From positions 245,650 to 309,649 of the forward strand of contig NZ_JAUYQD010000005.1 of assembly GCF_030697375.1 (NCBI RefSeq): a stretch of DNA of 64,000 nt, in the 5' to 3' direction. This document shows, in pieces, positions 27,601 through 42,600 of the stretch (positions are counted from its first letter, which is position 1; each line of letters begins with the position of its first letter). This DNA is from Rhodoferax sp. Its GTDB lineage: Bacteria > Pseudomonadota > Gammaproteobacteria > Burkholderiales > Burkholderiaceae_C. Made by a program: the position numbers and the translations under genes. The notes beneath the pieces are model-generated. The model was not told where the DNA came from, made no database searches, and worked only from the letters and a program-made list of their open reading frames with translations.

Positions 27601-30600
27601 ACGCCAGCAAGGGCGAACTGCTGGAAGCCAGCGGCCACCTGACCCTGGACGCGTTTGGCTTTTTGCAAGCCGATGCCGGGTTTGCCGTGCGAAAGGCGAC
27701 CGAGCAGGTGCTGCTTGCCGGTGCGGTGGATCTGGTCAGTGTTGACATGCTCACCATCGGTGCGTCGAATGCAAGTGCATTTGCGGGCTTGAACGGTGGA
27801 ACGGGTGATGCGTTGGGCTTGCAGTTGTCGGGTGTCGATTTGGCGGTGGCCCTGATGCGCGAGAAGGTGGCCACCCCCCGTAGCTGGACCGCCATCCAGG
27901 CCACGGTGGGCAGTGCTGCATTTGTGGGGGTGGACGGATTGACCGTTGCTGCAGATGCCGTTGAGGTGCACCTCAACCGCCAAGCCACGGATGGCAGCGT
28001 GGTTGATTTCTCTGCCAAGGAATTCGTCGTTCGGACCGGCCCCGCCAGTGAATTGACGCTGGACATGGATGGTGAGCTGGGTGAGTTGCTGCAGGCCAAA
28101 GGGCATTTGGTGGTGGACTTGTTCGGCTTTGTGCAACTGGACGGCAATTTTGCCGTGGAGAAGAGCACGCTTGCCGATGGCGTGACCTTGTCCGACGGTA
28201 GCAAGAGCGGGGCGGTGTCCTTGTTGACTATTGGTGCCTCGGACGTGCAGGCTTTCGCGGGCCTGAATGGCGGCCAGAACGATGCCTTGGGTCTGCAGTT
28301 GGCCGATGTGGATTTTGGCTTGGTGCTCATGAGCTCCACACTGGATACCAGCCGCAGTTGGACCAGTTTGCAGGCCAGCGCAGGTAGCGCGGCACTGGTG
28401 GGGGTGGATGGCTTGACCATTGCCGCGGATACGCTGAGTGTTTCCGTCAACCAGGCGGGCAAGCTCGATGATGCGGTGGTGGACTACAGCACGGGCAAAA
28501 CGGCCATGCAAGTGGCCACGGGCCCGAGCAGCCATCTGGTCTTGAGCATGGATGGCGCCAACGGTGAAATGTTGGCGGCCAGCGGCAACCTGACCGTGGA
28601 TGCGTTTGGCTTCTTCCAGGCCAGCGGCGGTTTTGCCATTGAAAAGCGGACCGACAGTGTGGTCTTGTCCGACCTGACCGACACCACCCCGGGCAGCACC
28701 ATTGAAGTGGATTTGCTGACCATCGGTGGGCAGGGGATTGATGCTTTTGCCGGCCTGAATGGCGGCACTGCGGATGCAGTGGGGCTTTCCCTGCAAGACG
28801 TGGGCTTTGGCCTGGCCCTCATGAGTGAAAAGCAGGGCGCCAAGCGGCAGTTCACCTCGCTGCAAGCCACTGCTGGCTCGGTCGCCCTGGTGGGTATCGA
28901 AGGCGTGACCTTGGCTGCAGAAAATCTGCAAGTGCAGCTGAACCGGGGTATCGCCGGGGTGGGTGCGGATGCCGATGTGGTGGTGGACTACGCCGCCCGG
29001 GCACTTGATGTCACCACCGGACCCGACTCCTATATCAGTCTGGACATGGACGGCACCTTGGGTGAGCTCACTCGGGCACGTGGCACCCTGGACCTCAACC
29101 TGTTTAACTTCTTCAGCGTGTCGGGCGACTTCGCTTTCGACAAGTACGACCGTTCGGTGCAATTGTCCGACCAGGATGGCCAGGCCATCACCGACGCTGT
29201 AGCCGTGGAGTTATTGACCATTGGCGCCAGCAATGTGCAGGCCTTCGTGGGCATGAACGGTGCGCGCGACGACGCAGGCAGCTTGGGTAGCGAGGCCTTT
29301 GGCTTGGACCTGAGCGGTGCAAGTTTCGGCCTAGCGCTGATGAGCGACAAACAGGACCCCGCCCGCACCTGGACTTCGGTGCAGGCCAGCGCAAGCAGCC
29401 TGGCCTTTGTGGGTATAGACGGTTTGACTGCGGCAGGCTCCGACATCAAGGTGGCCATCAACCAAGCTGCCAATGACGGCAGTGTGGTCGACTATGCCGA
29501 TGGCGCCACGGAGTTGACCATTGCCACGGGCCCGAGTTCTGATTTGCAACTGGACATGCAAGGGGTTGACGGCGACTCACTCAAAGCCAGTGCACACCTC
29601 ACCTTGGACATGTTCGGGTTCTTCCAGGTCGATGGTGACTTTGCCCTGTCCAAAACAGCCGCTCCGGTCACCTTGTCCGATGGTTCGAACATTGCGCGCG
29701 CCGACCTGCTGACCATCGGCGGCAACGCCATTGATGTATTTGCCGGTGTCAACGGCGGTACCGACGATGAACTCGGTGTCAAGATTGAAGACGCCAATTT
29801 TGCGCTGGCCCTGATTACCGATCCAGCCGACCCTGCGCGCAAATTCACCAGTTTGCAAGCCACGGCGGCAGGCGCCTCCTTGGTAGGCATTGATGCATTG
29901 ACGGTGCATGCCGCTGATCTCTCCTTGGCATTGAACCGTGGCATTACGTTGCCCGCCATTCCTGAGGTCACCACCAAGACCAATACCCAGTTGTTGTTGG
30001 CGCTGCCACCGGCCATGGTCGGCACACTGACACTCACCCAGTCTGCGCATGCGGGCCATGCTGCGGACACGGCACAGCTCACCCTGGCAGGGAGTGAAAC
30101 CAATGGCCAGATTTTGGCCGCATTGAAGAATGCAATGGGTTCACTGGACGGCATTGGCGCCGCCAACGTGCAAGTCACCGGCAATGCATACGACGGGTAT
30201 GTGGTGGAGTTTGTCGAAGCATTGGCGGGTGTGGACGTTACCGGCATTACCGCCGCCGCCACGCCTCCAACCGTAACCACCAGCGTCAGCCAGTCAGGGC
30301 AATCGCAGGCGGGGGTGAATGAAGTCAAGCGCCTCGTGATCGAATCATTGAGCGCCGACCCACTCCCTGTGACGGTGGAGGTCACGAACCAAACCCAGGG
30401 TGTGCCTGGTAAGACCGAAATCAACACCATCACGTTCACGCAGCCCTCGGTGAGCGGAAACTACAGTGTTTTCCTGAGCGCCAACGGCAATGTCACGGTG
30501 GACGTTGAAGCCGTGCCAGGTGTGAGCGAGGTCCAGCGTCTGGTTCTGGATGTCGTGGGTGCGGCACCCGGCCCGGTCACGGCGGCGGTAACCCAGGAGT

Positions 30601-33600
30601 CCGCCGCCTCGGGCGCCGGGCGCAGTGAGATCAAGTCGATCAACTTCACCACACCGTATGTCACCAAGGGCTTCTACGAGATCACCCTGGGCGATAAAAC
30701 CGTTGTCACGCACTTCGTCAACAACGATATCGACAACAACAAGCGTTACATCAAAGAAGCGTTTGTCAGCTTGCTCAATACCAGCCCGAAAAACATCACC
30801 GTCAGTTTGGACGAACGTTTCCAGAAGACCGGAGGCGTAGGCCACAGCTACGACATCAGCTTTGGCGGCCAACTGGCGAACAAGGATATTGGCGAAATAA
30901 CGATCAAAGAAGTCTTGAGTGGGGACATCATTCCCATCAACAAGCAGCAAGGCGCGAGCGCCAGCGGTGAGGTGCAGCGCGTGCATATTGCGGCGGCTGG
31001 CCAGGGAAGTTTCACCCTGGCATTGACCGACGCTGCCAAAACCTACACCACGGCGGCATTGGCCTTTGGTGCTAGCAGTGTCAGTGTTCAAAATGCGTTG
31101 AATGCTGCATTGGCCTCTGGGGGCGGTTCGGTGTCCGTCAGCACGGCCAGCAATGGTGACTATTTGGTGACGTTCGGGGGCAGCCTCAAAGGCAAAAACC
31201 TGGCCGAAATGCTGGTGACCACCCAAGCGGCCAACAGTGCGCCGACGGGCACGTTCACGCTCAGTTTGAACGGCAACACGACCCGCGAAATCAGCTACAG
31301 CGACGATGCGGCGGTGATGGCCAAACGCATACAAAGCGAACTTGCCAGGTTGGGAAATGTGGGTGCGGGCAATGTGGCGGTCACGGTAGACCATGCGCAT
31401 TCGGCGGGGCAGACCACCAGTTTTGAGGTGACGTACAAAGGCGCATTGGCTGGCACGGATATGCCCACCGTCAGCGCCAACACCGCTAATCTTTCAGGCG
31501 TGGCAGTGGGCACTGTGCGCATCACTGATGGGATTTCTGCGGTTTCTCAGCAACAAGCTCTGTCGATTGGCAGCCATTCGCTGGCAGTGGGTTACACGCT
31601 GAGCCTGGAGTTCGGTGGACAAACCTACAGCAGCACCCAAATCACCGCGGGATTGAGCCAGACGCAGGTGCAAGCGATTGTGACGGCCGCTTTTGGCCAG
31701 ATTGCCGGTGCGCAGGTGCAGGTGACCGATTGGGTTGCCAACGACGAATACAGCCTGAGTTTGGGCGGTAGCCTCGCGGGGCAGGATATCCATTTGCTGA
31801 GCGTGGTTCCGTCCGTTGAACCCGTCACCAGCATGGGGACGACCGGGACGGGCACCTTCGTGGTGGGCAATACCGCCCAGAACGCGGCCAATTTGCGCAA
31901 TGCCTACGCCACCATGCTGGGCACCGATCCGGCCAACATCAGCGTCGCCTATGACCCGACCAGCGCTGCCGGTCAGCGCTACCTGGTCAGCTTTGTGGGG
32001 GCACTGAACCACACGGACGTTCCTGACAAGACCTTCCGTTACACAGCAGGGCAGTTCAATTACAGCCTGGTGCAAAGCGGCTCAGCGGCGGTGGCCGAGG
32101 TACAGGATATTTTTGTAGACAACAGCGGTGCCACGGGTACGTTCAAGCTGCAGTTGGTCCATGGTGGGCAAACCTACACCACGGCCAGTCTGGCATTGGG
32201 TACAAGTGCTGCGCAAGTGCAGTCGGCACTGAACACGGCATTGGCGGGATTGTCCGGCGCGCAGGTCACGGTGGCCAGTGCGTCGCAGGGCCGCTACTCG
32301 GTGGTGTTTGGCGGCAGCTTGTTGGGCGTCAATGTCGCTGACTTGCAGCTTGCCGATTTGAAGGTCGATCCGGAGGTGGCCAGCGGTAGCTTCACGATCG
32401 AACTGAACGGCCAAATGTCGGGGGCGATTGCCTATTCTGCAGACACGTCGGTGATGGCTGCGCGCATTCAAGCCGCGCTGACCGCCATGGCCAACATTGG
32501 CTCTGGCAACGTACAGGTCGCACTGGACGCCGCCAACACCCAAGGTGCGTCTACCAGTTACCAGTTGACATTCCAGGGCGCCTTGGCTGCTACCAATGTG
32601 GCGGACGTGACGGCGCACTTTGGTAACCTTACTTTGGCCGAAGTCAGCCCCATTCGCGTGACGGATGGTCGCGCCCAAAGTGGTGAAGAACAAAGCATTG
32701 TGTTCAACACCCAGGCAAAAGACGTTGCTTTCTCCCTGGCATTGGCACATGGCGGAACTACGTACACGGTGTCCGGCCTGACCCTGCAGTCCACACAAGA
32801 TGAGGTGCAAGCCGCCGTAGACACGGCCTTTGGCGCTTTGGTGGGTGCCCAGGTGCATGTCACGGTGTGGACTGGCAAGGAGCTGCACCTTTCCTTTGCG
32901 GGTACTTTGGCTGGGGTGGACGTTGCAAACGTCGTGGTCACGGCCCAGGCGCAGACCGCTGCGCTGGATTTGTCGGTGCAGCAGCAGGGGCTCACCGTGG
33001 TGACCCCCGCTGTGCCAGCCAAGACGTTGGTGGTGGATTATTCCGCCGGGGCCACCGTGCTCACGGTGGACACCAGCTCCAGTCCCAGCACGGCCATCGC
33101 CATGAACCTGGATGGCAGCAAGGGTGCACTGACCCAGGTGCAAGTGGGGCGCGCTACGCTGGCTATTTCGGACTACATCTACGTCAGCGGCGGTTTCTAT
33201 ATGGAAATGGCCGACACCATTGCGGTGGATGTCGAAACCGGCCTGCCCGCGACCTACCCCAACAGCATGGACGCTGCCCTGAAAACGGGGCTGGGCAAGG
33301 TGGAGGGCCTCTCCGCTGACCACAGCCGGATCGAGGATCTGCAGGTCAAGCCGCTCACCCTGAGCTTCACCGATGTGGACGTCTTTGCGGGCATCGGCCC
33401 CTATTTCATTGACGCCAATGGCAATGGCTTGATGGACGCGGGCGAAGTGCTCAATGTGGACCGCATGGGCATCACGCTGGATGACATTGATCTGGCCTTG
33501 GTCATGATGGATTCGACCTTGCTGGCCGACCCGGACTCGGTGATCCCCAAGTTTTACGCCCTGCAACTCGACTGGAAGCAGCCACTCAATGTGGACTGGG

Positions 33601-36600
33601 ACTACTTCAAGTTCACGATCGACGACCTGCAAGTACAGGCCAACCAGGGTGGTAAATGGAAGGGCGCACCCACGCTGTCCACGCCGTACATCGATTTCAA
33701 GAGCAGCTTTGGTGCCGATGGCTACGAAATCCCCACCTCGGGCGATTCCGTATTCATCCAGTACGACAAATCTTTTGTCGGGGTTTCCATTGGCCATGCC
33801 TTGCTCAATGTGGGCAACTTCTTCCAGGTCGAGGGCAGTTTTGCCCTGGAAAAAATCAGCGGCCAAAAAGTGGATGTGGTCACGGGGCTGCCCAGCCGCC
33901 TGACTGGAACACCTGCTGCTGGCCTGGCTTCCGAATTGACCGCCCTGAAGCAAAAAGGGTATCTGTCGGCCAACAATGCTTTGCTGACCGACCTGCCGGT
34001 GGATGTCCTCAATATCGGCGCAGCCGATGTGACCATCACCGTCGGCAACCCGGGTGACCCCTTGTTTGCGCTGGACAACATTGACATCGCCTTCAGTACC
34101 ATGAAGGCCACGGCAGGGGCCGACCCTGACAAAATCATCCCGCGTTTGTTCGCTGTCAAGGCCTTCTGGGCCACGCCCCTGGATGTGGATTGGGGCTTTA
34201 TGCAACTCAAGGTGGAAGACCTTGAGGTGCAAATGAACAAAGGCAGCAAATGGCGCGGCACGGAGTTGACCCCATTTGTGGACTTCCAGTCCAGCTTTGG
34301 CGATGCGGGCATGGCGGTGGCAACCGGCGGGGACGCCATTGCACTGGACTTCAACCGTTCCATGTTCGGTGTGTCAGTCGGGCACGCCCTGGTCAAGATT
34401 GACGACTTTTTCCATCTTGAAGGTGGCTTTGCCATTGAGAAGACGGCCAGTGTTTCGGTGGACATCGTCACCGGTTTTTCCGATACCAGCGCACAAGCGG
34501 CAACGGCCCTGAGCAGTTTGCAGTCCAAAGGACTGGTGACGGCTGGGCAGTACGCCCACATCAATGACCTGGCGATGAACACACTCACGCTGGGTTTCTC
34601 CGATGTGAAGCTGTTTGCCGGTTCGGGTCCCTATTTTGTGGATACCAACAACGATGCAGTCAGCGACAGCACCAACCCCGACGCGGTTGGGCTGGTGGTG
34701 AACAACCTGGATCTGGGCCTGGTGATTTACAAGGCTGCGGATACCACCCTTCAGTTGCCGAAGCTATGGGCGCTGAAAGCCACGGCAGACCTGGTGGCTT
34801 TTACCGGACTGGACTTCCTGACCCTCAGCGCAGAAGGCGTGACCGTCTCTGCCAACCAGGGTGGAGTCTGGAGCGGAAGTACCGTCAAGCCATTTGTGGA
34901 CTTCACGAGTACCTATGGTGCCGGTGGCCTGTCCATTGCCACCGGGGGCGACCCGATGGCGCTGGCGTTTGAGAGTGGCTATATGGGGGTGCAAGTGGCC
35001 AAAGCCACTTTGCGCTTGGATGAATTTGTCTATGTACAAGGCGCCTTCAGTTTCGAAAAAGGCCAACGGCATCGGGTGACCATTGACACCGGAGTGACCC
35101 TCACCGACCTCGGTATGGCTGGCACTATCGCGAGTTTGAAGACTTCGGCCGATGGCGCGGTGGTGTCTGACGATTGGTCCAGCGTATCCAACCTCGAAGT
35201 CGAGGCCATGACCATCGGCATGCGCGATGTCAATGTGTTTGTAGGGTATGGCGTGCCGGACTTTGACTCCGTCAAGCCCGTCAAAGACCAGGCTGGTTTG
35301 TTGGGGATGGCGCTCAAAGACGTGGACTTGGCGCTGGCCATCCTCACGCCCACGGCCAAATCCATCCAGTTACCCAAATTCACGGCGCTCAAGGCCACGG
35401 CCAGCGAGTTTGTCGTCGCCGGTGGTGACGGCATATTTGCGCTGTCCGGCAACGACATCGAGGTGAACCTGAACTGGGGCTCCGCGTGGAAGGCCCTTCC
35501 CGCTAAACGGGCCACGGTGGATTTTGTGCAAAGCTTTGGTGCCGATGGTTTGGTCGTGCCGACAGGTGCAGACCCTATGGCGCTGGACTTTACCGAGGCA
35601 CTGATGGAGGCCAAGGTCTCCCACGCCTTGCTGGCCATTTCGGAGTTCGTGCATGTGTCCGGGGATTTTGCATTCCGCCGCGGCGGCACCACCGAAATCA
35701 CCGTCAAGCAAGGGCTGAACAGCACTGCCGGTGTCAAAGCCAACAGCATTGATATTGGTGCCAACAACGTCCATGCGTTCGTGGGGCTCAACGGTCCGAC
35801 AACGGATGTGAATGGAGACCACCTCATTGACACCAATGACCTGGGCGACGATGCCATGGGATTGCGGGTCAATGATTTCGACTTTGGGCTGACGATTCTC
35901 ACGACCGAGCTGGATCTGACGAAGCCATCGGTGCCACAGGGGACGAAATTTACAGCCCTCAAAGCCCATGCCAATGACATTGGGTTTGTGGGGTTCGGTG
36001 ATTTCATCGAGTTCAACCTCAGCGATGTGAGTGTTGCCATCAACCAGGGCAGCAAACCCGGCATGGTGGCGGACTTTACCCAAGGCGGCTCGGTCGCCGG
36101 GCGCACGGTCCAAACCGGTGGCACCCCCGTTCTGCTGGACTTCAATTCAGAGTTGATCGAGGCGTCCGTCGGACTGGCCACGGCCAATGTGGCGGGCATT
36201 GTGAGTTTGCAAGGCGGGTTTGCGTTCCAAAAGCGCACTCTGGATCGTATTGGATTCAACCTTGCCGGCATGGAGGTCGTGGCTCCCGCTGATGCAATCG
36301 TGGTTGCGGGTGTCAACGTCCAAGCCTTTGCAGGCTTCAATGGGCCGTACAAGACGGTCACCCAAGATGCAAACGGGCAACTGGTAAATGGCGCTCCCAA
36401 CGAAGAAGCAGTGGGTTTTGCCATAGACAACATGGATTTTATTCTGTCCATGCTGACCCCCTCCAAAGCTTCGGGCTTTGCGGTGCCAGGGGTCAATTTC
36501 TATAGCCTGTATGCCAGCGCGGACAAAGCAGGCTTGGTGGGAACGGACCCCTACCTGACTCTGGAAGGCAAGGATGTTGTTCTCAAACTCAACGGCGCCA

Positions 36601-39600
36601 TTGTTAACGGCTACCCCATTCCAAGCCTGTTTGTCGATTACACCGAGCTTGAGGGCGGCAAGCTGACCGTGCCAGTAGGCACCGCAGGCAACAGCATCAG
36701 CCTGGACTACGACTCCAATCTGCTGGGGCTGCAGATCGATGCCAAGTTGGGCATCTTTGACCTGTTCGACATCAGCTACGACTTCAGTTTCGAGTTCGAG
36801 ATGCCGAGCATCAACCTGGGCGCCTTGGGTTTGCCCAGCATCACGCTGCCGGATTTCGATCTGCTGGACTTCAAGCTGCCTTCCCTGCAAATGTTGAAGT
36901 TTGAGTTGCCCTCTCTGGCCGACTTGCGTTTCGAAATCCCCAACCTGACGCTACCCACCTTGCCGGGTGTGGATTGGGCGGCATTGTTGGATATGCCTGA
37001 CCTGAATTTGAGTTTGCCCAGCCTCACGTTGCCTGCGTGGGGAAGGCTGCAGCTAGAGTGGCCTAGCTTGCAAGTGCAGTTTCCCGATATCGCGTTCCCC
37101 AGTTTGCCCGACTTTCCGGCGCTGAGCTTGTTTGGCTTACCCGATTTTCATATCGGCAGTATTCCAACTTTTGATCTCCCGAGCTTGCGTGCACTTTATG
37201 CGGCATGGCCCGATTTGGGCCTGCAGTTCCCGGACATTGCGTTCCCAGCGCTCCCCGACTTCCCTGACTTGTCCTTTGGGCTGGACTTTTTGGGCGATCT
37301 GCCCTTGTTTGATCTGCCAAGCCTGAATTTGCCGGATCTGCGCAGACTGTACCTGGCGTGGCCGGACATTCAGCTGAATTTCCCGGAGTTCAATCTTCCC
37401 GATCTGCCTGCATTCCCGGATTTCGACCTATTCGATATTCCAGATTTCTCGTGGAGTGCTCCCAAGATCGATTTGTCGGCTTTGAGCAACCTGGTGCTGA
37501 ACTGGCCAGACCTCAAGGTTCAATTCCCGGATATTGTTTTCCCAGAACTGGACCTGCCAGATTTTGGACTGCATCTGCCGGGGTTTGATTTGCCAACCGG
37601 CTTCATGCCGACCATCAGTTTGAAGGGGTTGACGGACCTCTTGCCAGAAATGCCCGATGTGGGCTTCCTGAAAGACGCGTTCAATTTCATCAGCAACCTG
37701 GACTTGTCCATCGGGTTTGATCTCAACTTGGGCGCCATCGTCCTTGGCAAAATTTCTCTGCCGGATGTCAATCTGAATCTGGGCGACTTTGTTCATCTGA
37801 GCGGTGACTTTGAGCTCAATCTGGGCAAGACCTTCAACGGCACCATGTACACCGGCCTGCCAGCCGACCTGGCTGCCTTGGAGCCATTGCTGGGTAGTAC
37901 CGCCAACACCATCATCGACGGCATCAAGAGCCTGGGTGGTATTTCGGCCGATTACTCACGTGTCAGCGATGTGGATTTCAAGGGCCTGACCCTGGGCGGT
38001 TCCGATATCTATGCCTACATTGGCGCAGGTACGCCTGACTTCTCGCGTCCCTTGGCTGAACAAGCCGGACTTACCGGCTTCGGGCTGGAAAATCTGGATA
38101 TTGGTCTGGGCATTTTCAAAGCGGAACTGCCTGATTTCTTCAAGGCGCAAAACTTCTACTCGCTGAGCGCCCATGCCGACCAGATCGGCACCTATGGTTT
38201 TGGCGATGTCTTGAAGCTGACCGCGCAGGACGTGACCTTGCAGGTCAATGCAGGCGGCGAGCTGTTCGGCGGCGTGATGCGCTCGCGCGCCGACTTCAAA
38301 ACCAGCTTCCCGGCGGTGGTGGATCTGGTGGACCCGACCAAGAACAAACCACTGGGCTACAAAATCGCCACTGGCGGAACGCCGGTGTACCTGGATTTTG
38401 GGGGGGAGGACATCATTGGCCTGGACATCGGCATGGCCGACATCCAGGTGTCTGAATTCCTGAGCTTGCGTGGCTCATTGGCGTTCCGCAAAGGCGAGCG
38501 CCATACCGTGGATGTCAACCCTGGTGGCCTTTCCACCTTGGTGTCGGATTTGGGAGGAGGCTCCACCTTCTCCATGCAGGTGGAGGCCATGACCTTGGGG
38601 GGCGCCAACCTCACGGGTTTTGCTGGTGTCGGTGGCCCCTACCGCTACGGGCAAGATGCGAACCACGACGGTCTGCTCGACAGCATCAATGACGGTGCTA
38701 TTGGCTTGGTCGTGGATGACGTGGATTTTGGCCTGGCCATCATGACGCCAACGCTGGCGCTGGCGATTCCGGGTGCGGCCAGCATCACGCCGAAATTTAT
38801 CACTGCAAAAGCCAGTGTGGGCGACGCATTTCTGACGGGTATTGACGACAGCTTGCTGGATGTGCAGGCGCACGATATTGAAGTCAATATCAACACGATG
38901 GTGATCCCGAGTGCCGGGCCGATCGTGAACGCTGCCTTGCAGATTTTTGGACCACCGTCCATCAACTACCAGACCAGTTTTGCCACCTCTCCCGAGAGTG
39001 ACGAAAACGCAAACGGTCTATTGGATGGTGATGAAGACCGCAACGGCGACGGCAAACGCGCTACTTATGGCTTGGCCGTGCCTGCAGGCGGCAACAATGC
39101 CGTCATTCTGGATTTCAACGAAGAAATCATCCAGGCCAAGGTGGGTTACGCGCAGATCAATCTGGCTGGATTTGTGCAATTGTCGGCTTCCATGGCCTTT
39201 ACCAAGAAGGGGTCCGAGACCGTCACCCTGTCCAATGGGGAGGTGACCCAGGTCAGTACCCTGGCGATCGGCATTAACGATGCCTATGGTTTTGTAGGTG
39301 TGGGTGGCCCCTATTGGCTTGATGCCAATAGCGACGGACGCATCAACGAGGCGGATAACCGCGCGCACAGCGCTACGGCAGTTGGCTTGGCCATTGAAAA
39401 CCTGGATGTGGGGCTGGTCGTCGCCCGAGAACTCAAGATCGGAGCGGGCGGACTGACGGTGGGGGTTTACCTTGCCGCACAAGCCAATATCCAGACCATT
39501 GGTTTGGTGGGGATTGACGATGTCGTATTGCAAGCCACCGGTTTGCAACTGGACCTGAATACCGGCGCACGTACCGTCATTTCTTCGGGCTATACCAAAG

Positions 39601-42600
39601 ATGCCACCACCGGCGCGGTCTCCTATGACGATGCCAGCGTGAGCTTTGCGTTCACCACGATTGATTTTTCCAAGAGCACTTGGCAGGACATGTCGCTGGC
39701 CGTCAACCAGGACAGCGACCTGAGCAACGACGTTGTCAACGCGGGTTACGCCATCCCTACCGGAAATCCGTCTGAACCCATCGTGCTGGACTACGAAGAG
39801 CAACTGATCCGCATCTTTGGCCAAGCCAAACTGGACATGTTTGGCTTGGTGAAAATGGACGGCGTGCTGGACTTTCAGTTCAGCGAAAGCGACGGATTGA
39901 CCGTGTTCGCGGATGTGGCAGCCACGATTGGCAAAGGGGCCTTTGCGATTGAAAGCCATGCAACCGGCCTGCTGGTGGTTGGTAAACGCGGCGGTGTTGC
40001 GGGCGCGGCCTTGCGCATGGAGTTGTCCACCGGGGTGGACCTGGGCAGCTTGGCCAGCCTGGATGTGCACTTTGATCTGACGCTCAATACGTTTGGACAA
40101 GCCATCGTCTACGACATACCCGATGCCTTCAAGCAAGCGCTGGACAATGACAGCAACACGGCCACAGCTCCCCCTAGTTTCCCCAACTGGCAATACACCA
40201 TCGGTGCCACACCTGCAGGCAAACCCGATTGGACGGGCATGTATGTGCAATTGCTGGGTGATGGGAAGTTGAATCTGCTGGACGGCGCGCTCAAGCTCAA
40301 CGGTGATTTTGGCATCATCGTCTCCGAATCCGGCATGGAGCTGGGCGTTACGGCGTCTTTGGACCTGCCCCTGCTCAACCCCTTGGATGTCACCGGCACA
40401 CTGGGCATTGTCGAAGGCGGCATTTACGGCAGCCTGCAGGTGGGTTCGCCCGGCCAAAAGCTGCTGGAAGTGGCGGGTGTCTTCTCTATTGAGGCCAGCG
40501 TGCTCTTGCAGGTCAACACCACCAGCAGTGCACAGTCGGTCAAAACCCTCAAACTCAACGCCAACAAGGAAGTGGAGCGGGATGCCAATGGCAAGGCGCT
40601 GACGGAATTGACCCAAATTGACGCGACCACGCTGTACCTCCGAGGCTCGGGTGCGATTGAGCTGGTCGGCATCACGCTGGAAGGGGCCATGGCCCTGAAA
40701 CTGGACAACACCGGTATTCAGGCCGCGTTGGACATGAAGTTGGACCTCGGTGCTTTTGGTGAACTGGGGTTCACTGGTGCGGCAGCCATCATGGACCGGG
40801 GCCAGGGGGCTTTCTTTGCCTTGCGGGCACAAACCACTGTGGAACTCGGCATTGCCGCCATTGGCATCAAAGCGGACGCACTCCTGGAGATCAATACCGG
40901 CTCTGCGGCCTACACCACATTGCCGCTGGTGTCAGGGGGCGAAACCTTCACCATCGCGGGCAACACCACCTTCAATCTGGAACTCGACGGCAAGATCAAG
41001 ATTTTGGCGTTTGAGCTGGACTTTGAAGGGGGCATGAGCCTGATTGACAGCGTCTTCGAGATTCGTCTGGACCGTGCCAACCTGGACTTCTTTGGTGTGC
41101 TGGATGTCACCATCAGCGGCTATTTGCAATCGGATGGAGACTTTGAAATCAAAGGCGCCGTAGCCCTTGAGGTCGATATGTCCATCTTGGTCCTGCGGGC
41201 TGGCATGTCCATGACCTTCAGCAACAAGCTGTTTGCTGCCAGCGTCTACGGCAGCCTGGACGTTCACATCGACCTGGGCTTCTTTGAAATCAACACCACC
41301 CTGGCCGGCTTCAGCGGAGAGATCGTGCTGACGGCCGCCAGCGCCACGCTCAACGCCAGTGTGACAGTCGCCGGCATGAGTGTGTCTGCGGGCTACGCCT
41401 GGAGCTGGGGTGCACCACCGGTCATCACGCACCGGATTGGCGACACCCTGTATCTCAACATGGGTGACGACGCCGGGCGCTATGGCGCTGCCATTTATGA
41501 CGATGTCACGCACGAAACCTACAACATCGACGCGGTGCGCGACACAGACGGCAAGTTGACGGGTGAAATCATTGTCAGTTCCATGGGGGTGAAGACCGAC
41601 AAATTGACCGGTATCAACCGCATCGTGGCACGTGGCGGCAAAGGCAACGACAGTATTTTTGTCAGCGAAGGCGTGGACGCGGTACTTGACTTTGAAGGCC
41701 AGGACGGCAACGACAACCTGATCATTCTGGGTGGCAAGCAGGGCAGCGCCATCAGCGGTGGCGCGGGTAATGACGTCATCATGGGCGGTGACATCAGTGG
41801 CATCACTTACCTGGGTGGTGCGGGCAATGACAAGTTCACGGGCGCCGCAGGCGCCAACGCCATCGACATGGGGGCGGGCAAAAACACCATCAGTGCTGGC
41901 AGTGGCAACAACACCATCACCGTGCGCGGCTCCACCAATACCAGCCTGGAGTTGGGTGGCGGAGACAACACGGTGTATGCAGACAACGCCGGTGTGCTGA
42001 CCGTGAAGGGGGGCAGCGGAACGGACCGTGTGGTACTGGACACCTTGACGACCGATGCACCCATCTTCCTTAATGCGCACCAATACCTCTACAAAGACCG
42101 CACCATTAACTTCGACGATGCGGTAGACACCATTGAAGTTAGCGACAACGCCGTCACCACCACACTGAAGAACATTGCTGGCAACACCTGGGGGGCGACC
42201 GGCCTGAAGCTCACTGCTGCGGGTGTACTGAATGTGACCGATGCCCAGTTAGTGGCGCCACTGGGCCACTTCAACCTGCAGTCCCACGGATTGGTCGGCG
42301 CCCTGCGTACCGAACTCGCCACACTCACCCTGGTGAACCAGGGGGTGGGCGACGTTGTTGTTCGCGAACGCGACAGTCTCACCATCACCGATGGCAGCCG
42401 TGGCGCGGCGGGCGGGGTCTATGCAAGCACGGGCACCATTGACATTCAGCTGGCAGGTCGCGAGGCACTGTTGTCGCTTGACAGCGGCGTCATCCAGACC
42501 GTTGCCAGCGCCAAAAACATCACCCTCACCGCCGACGATGTGGACTTCCGCTCCGGCGACGACAAAGTGCGCGGTAGCGGCTTGCTGACCCTGGTGGCCA

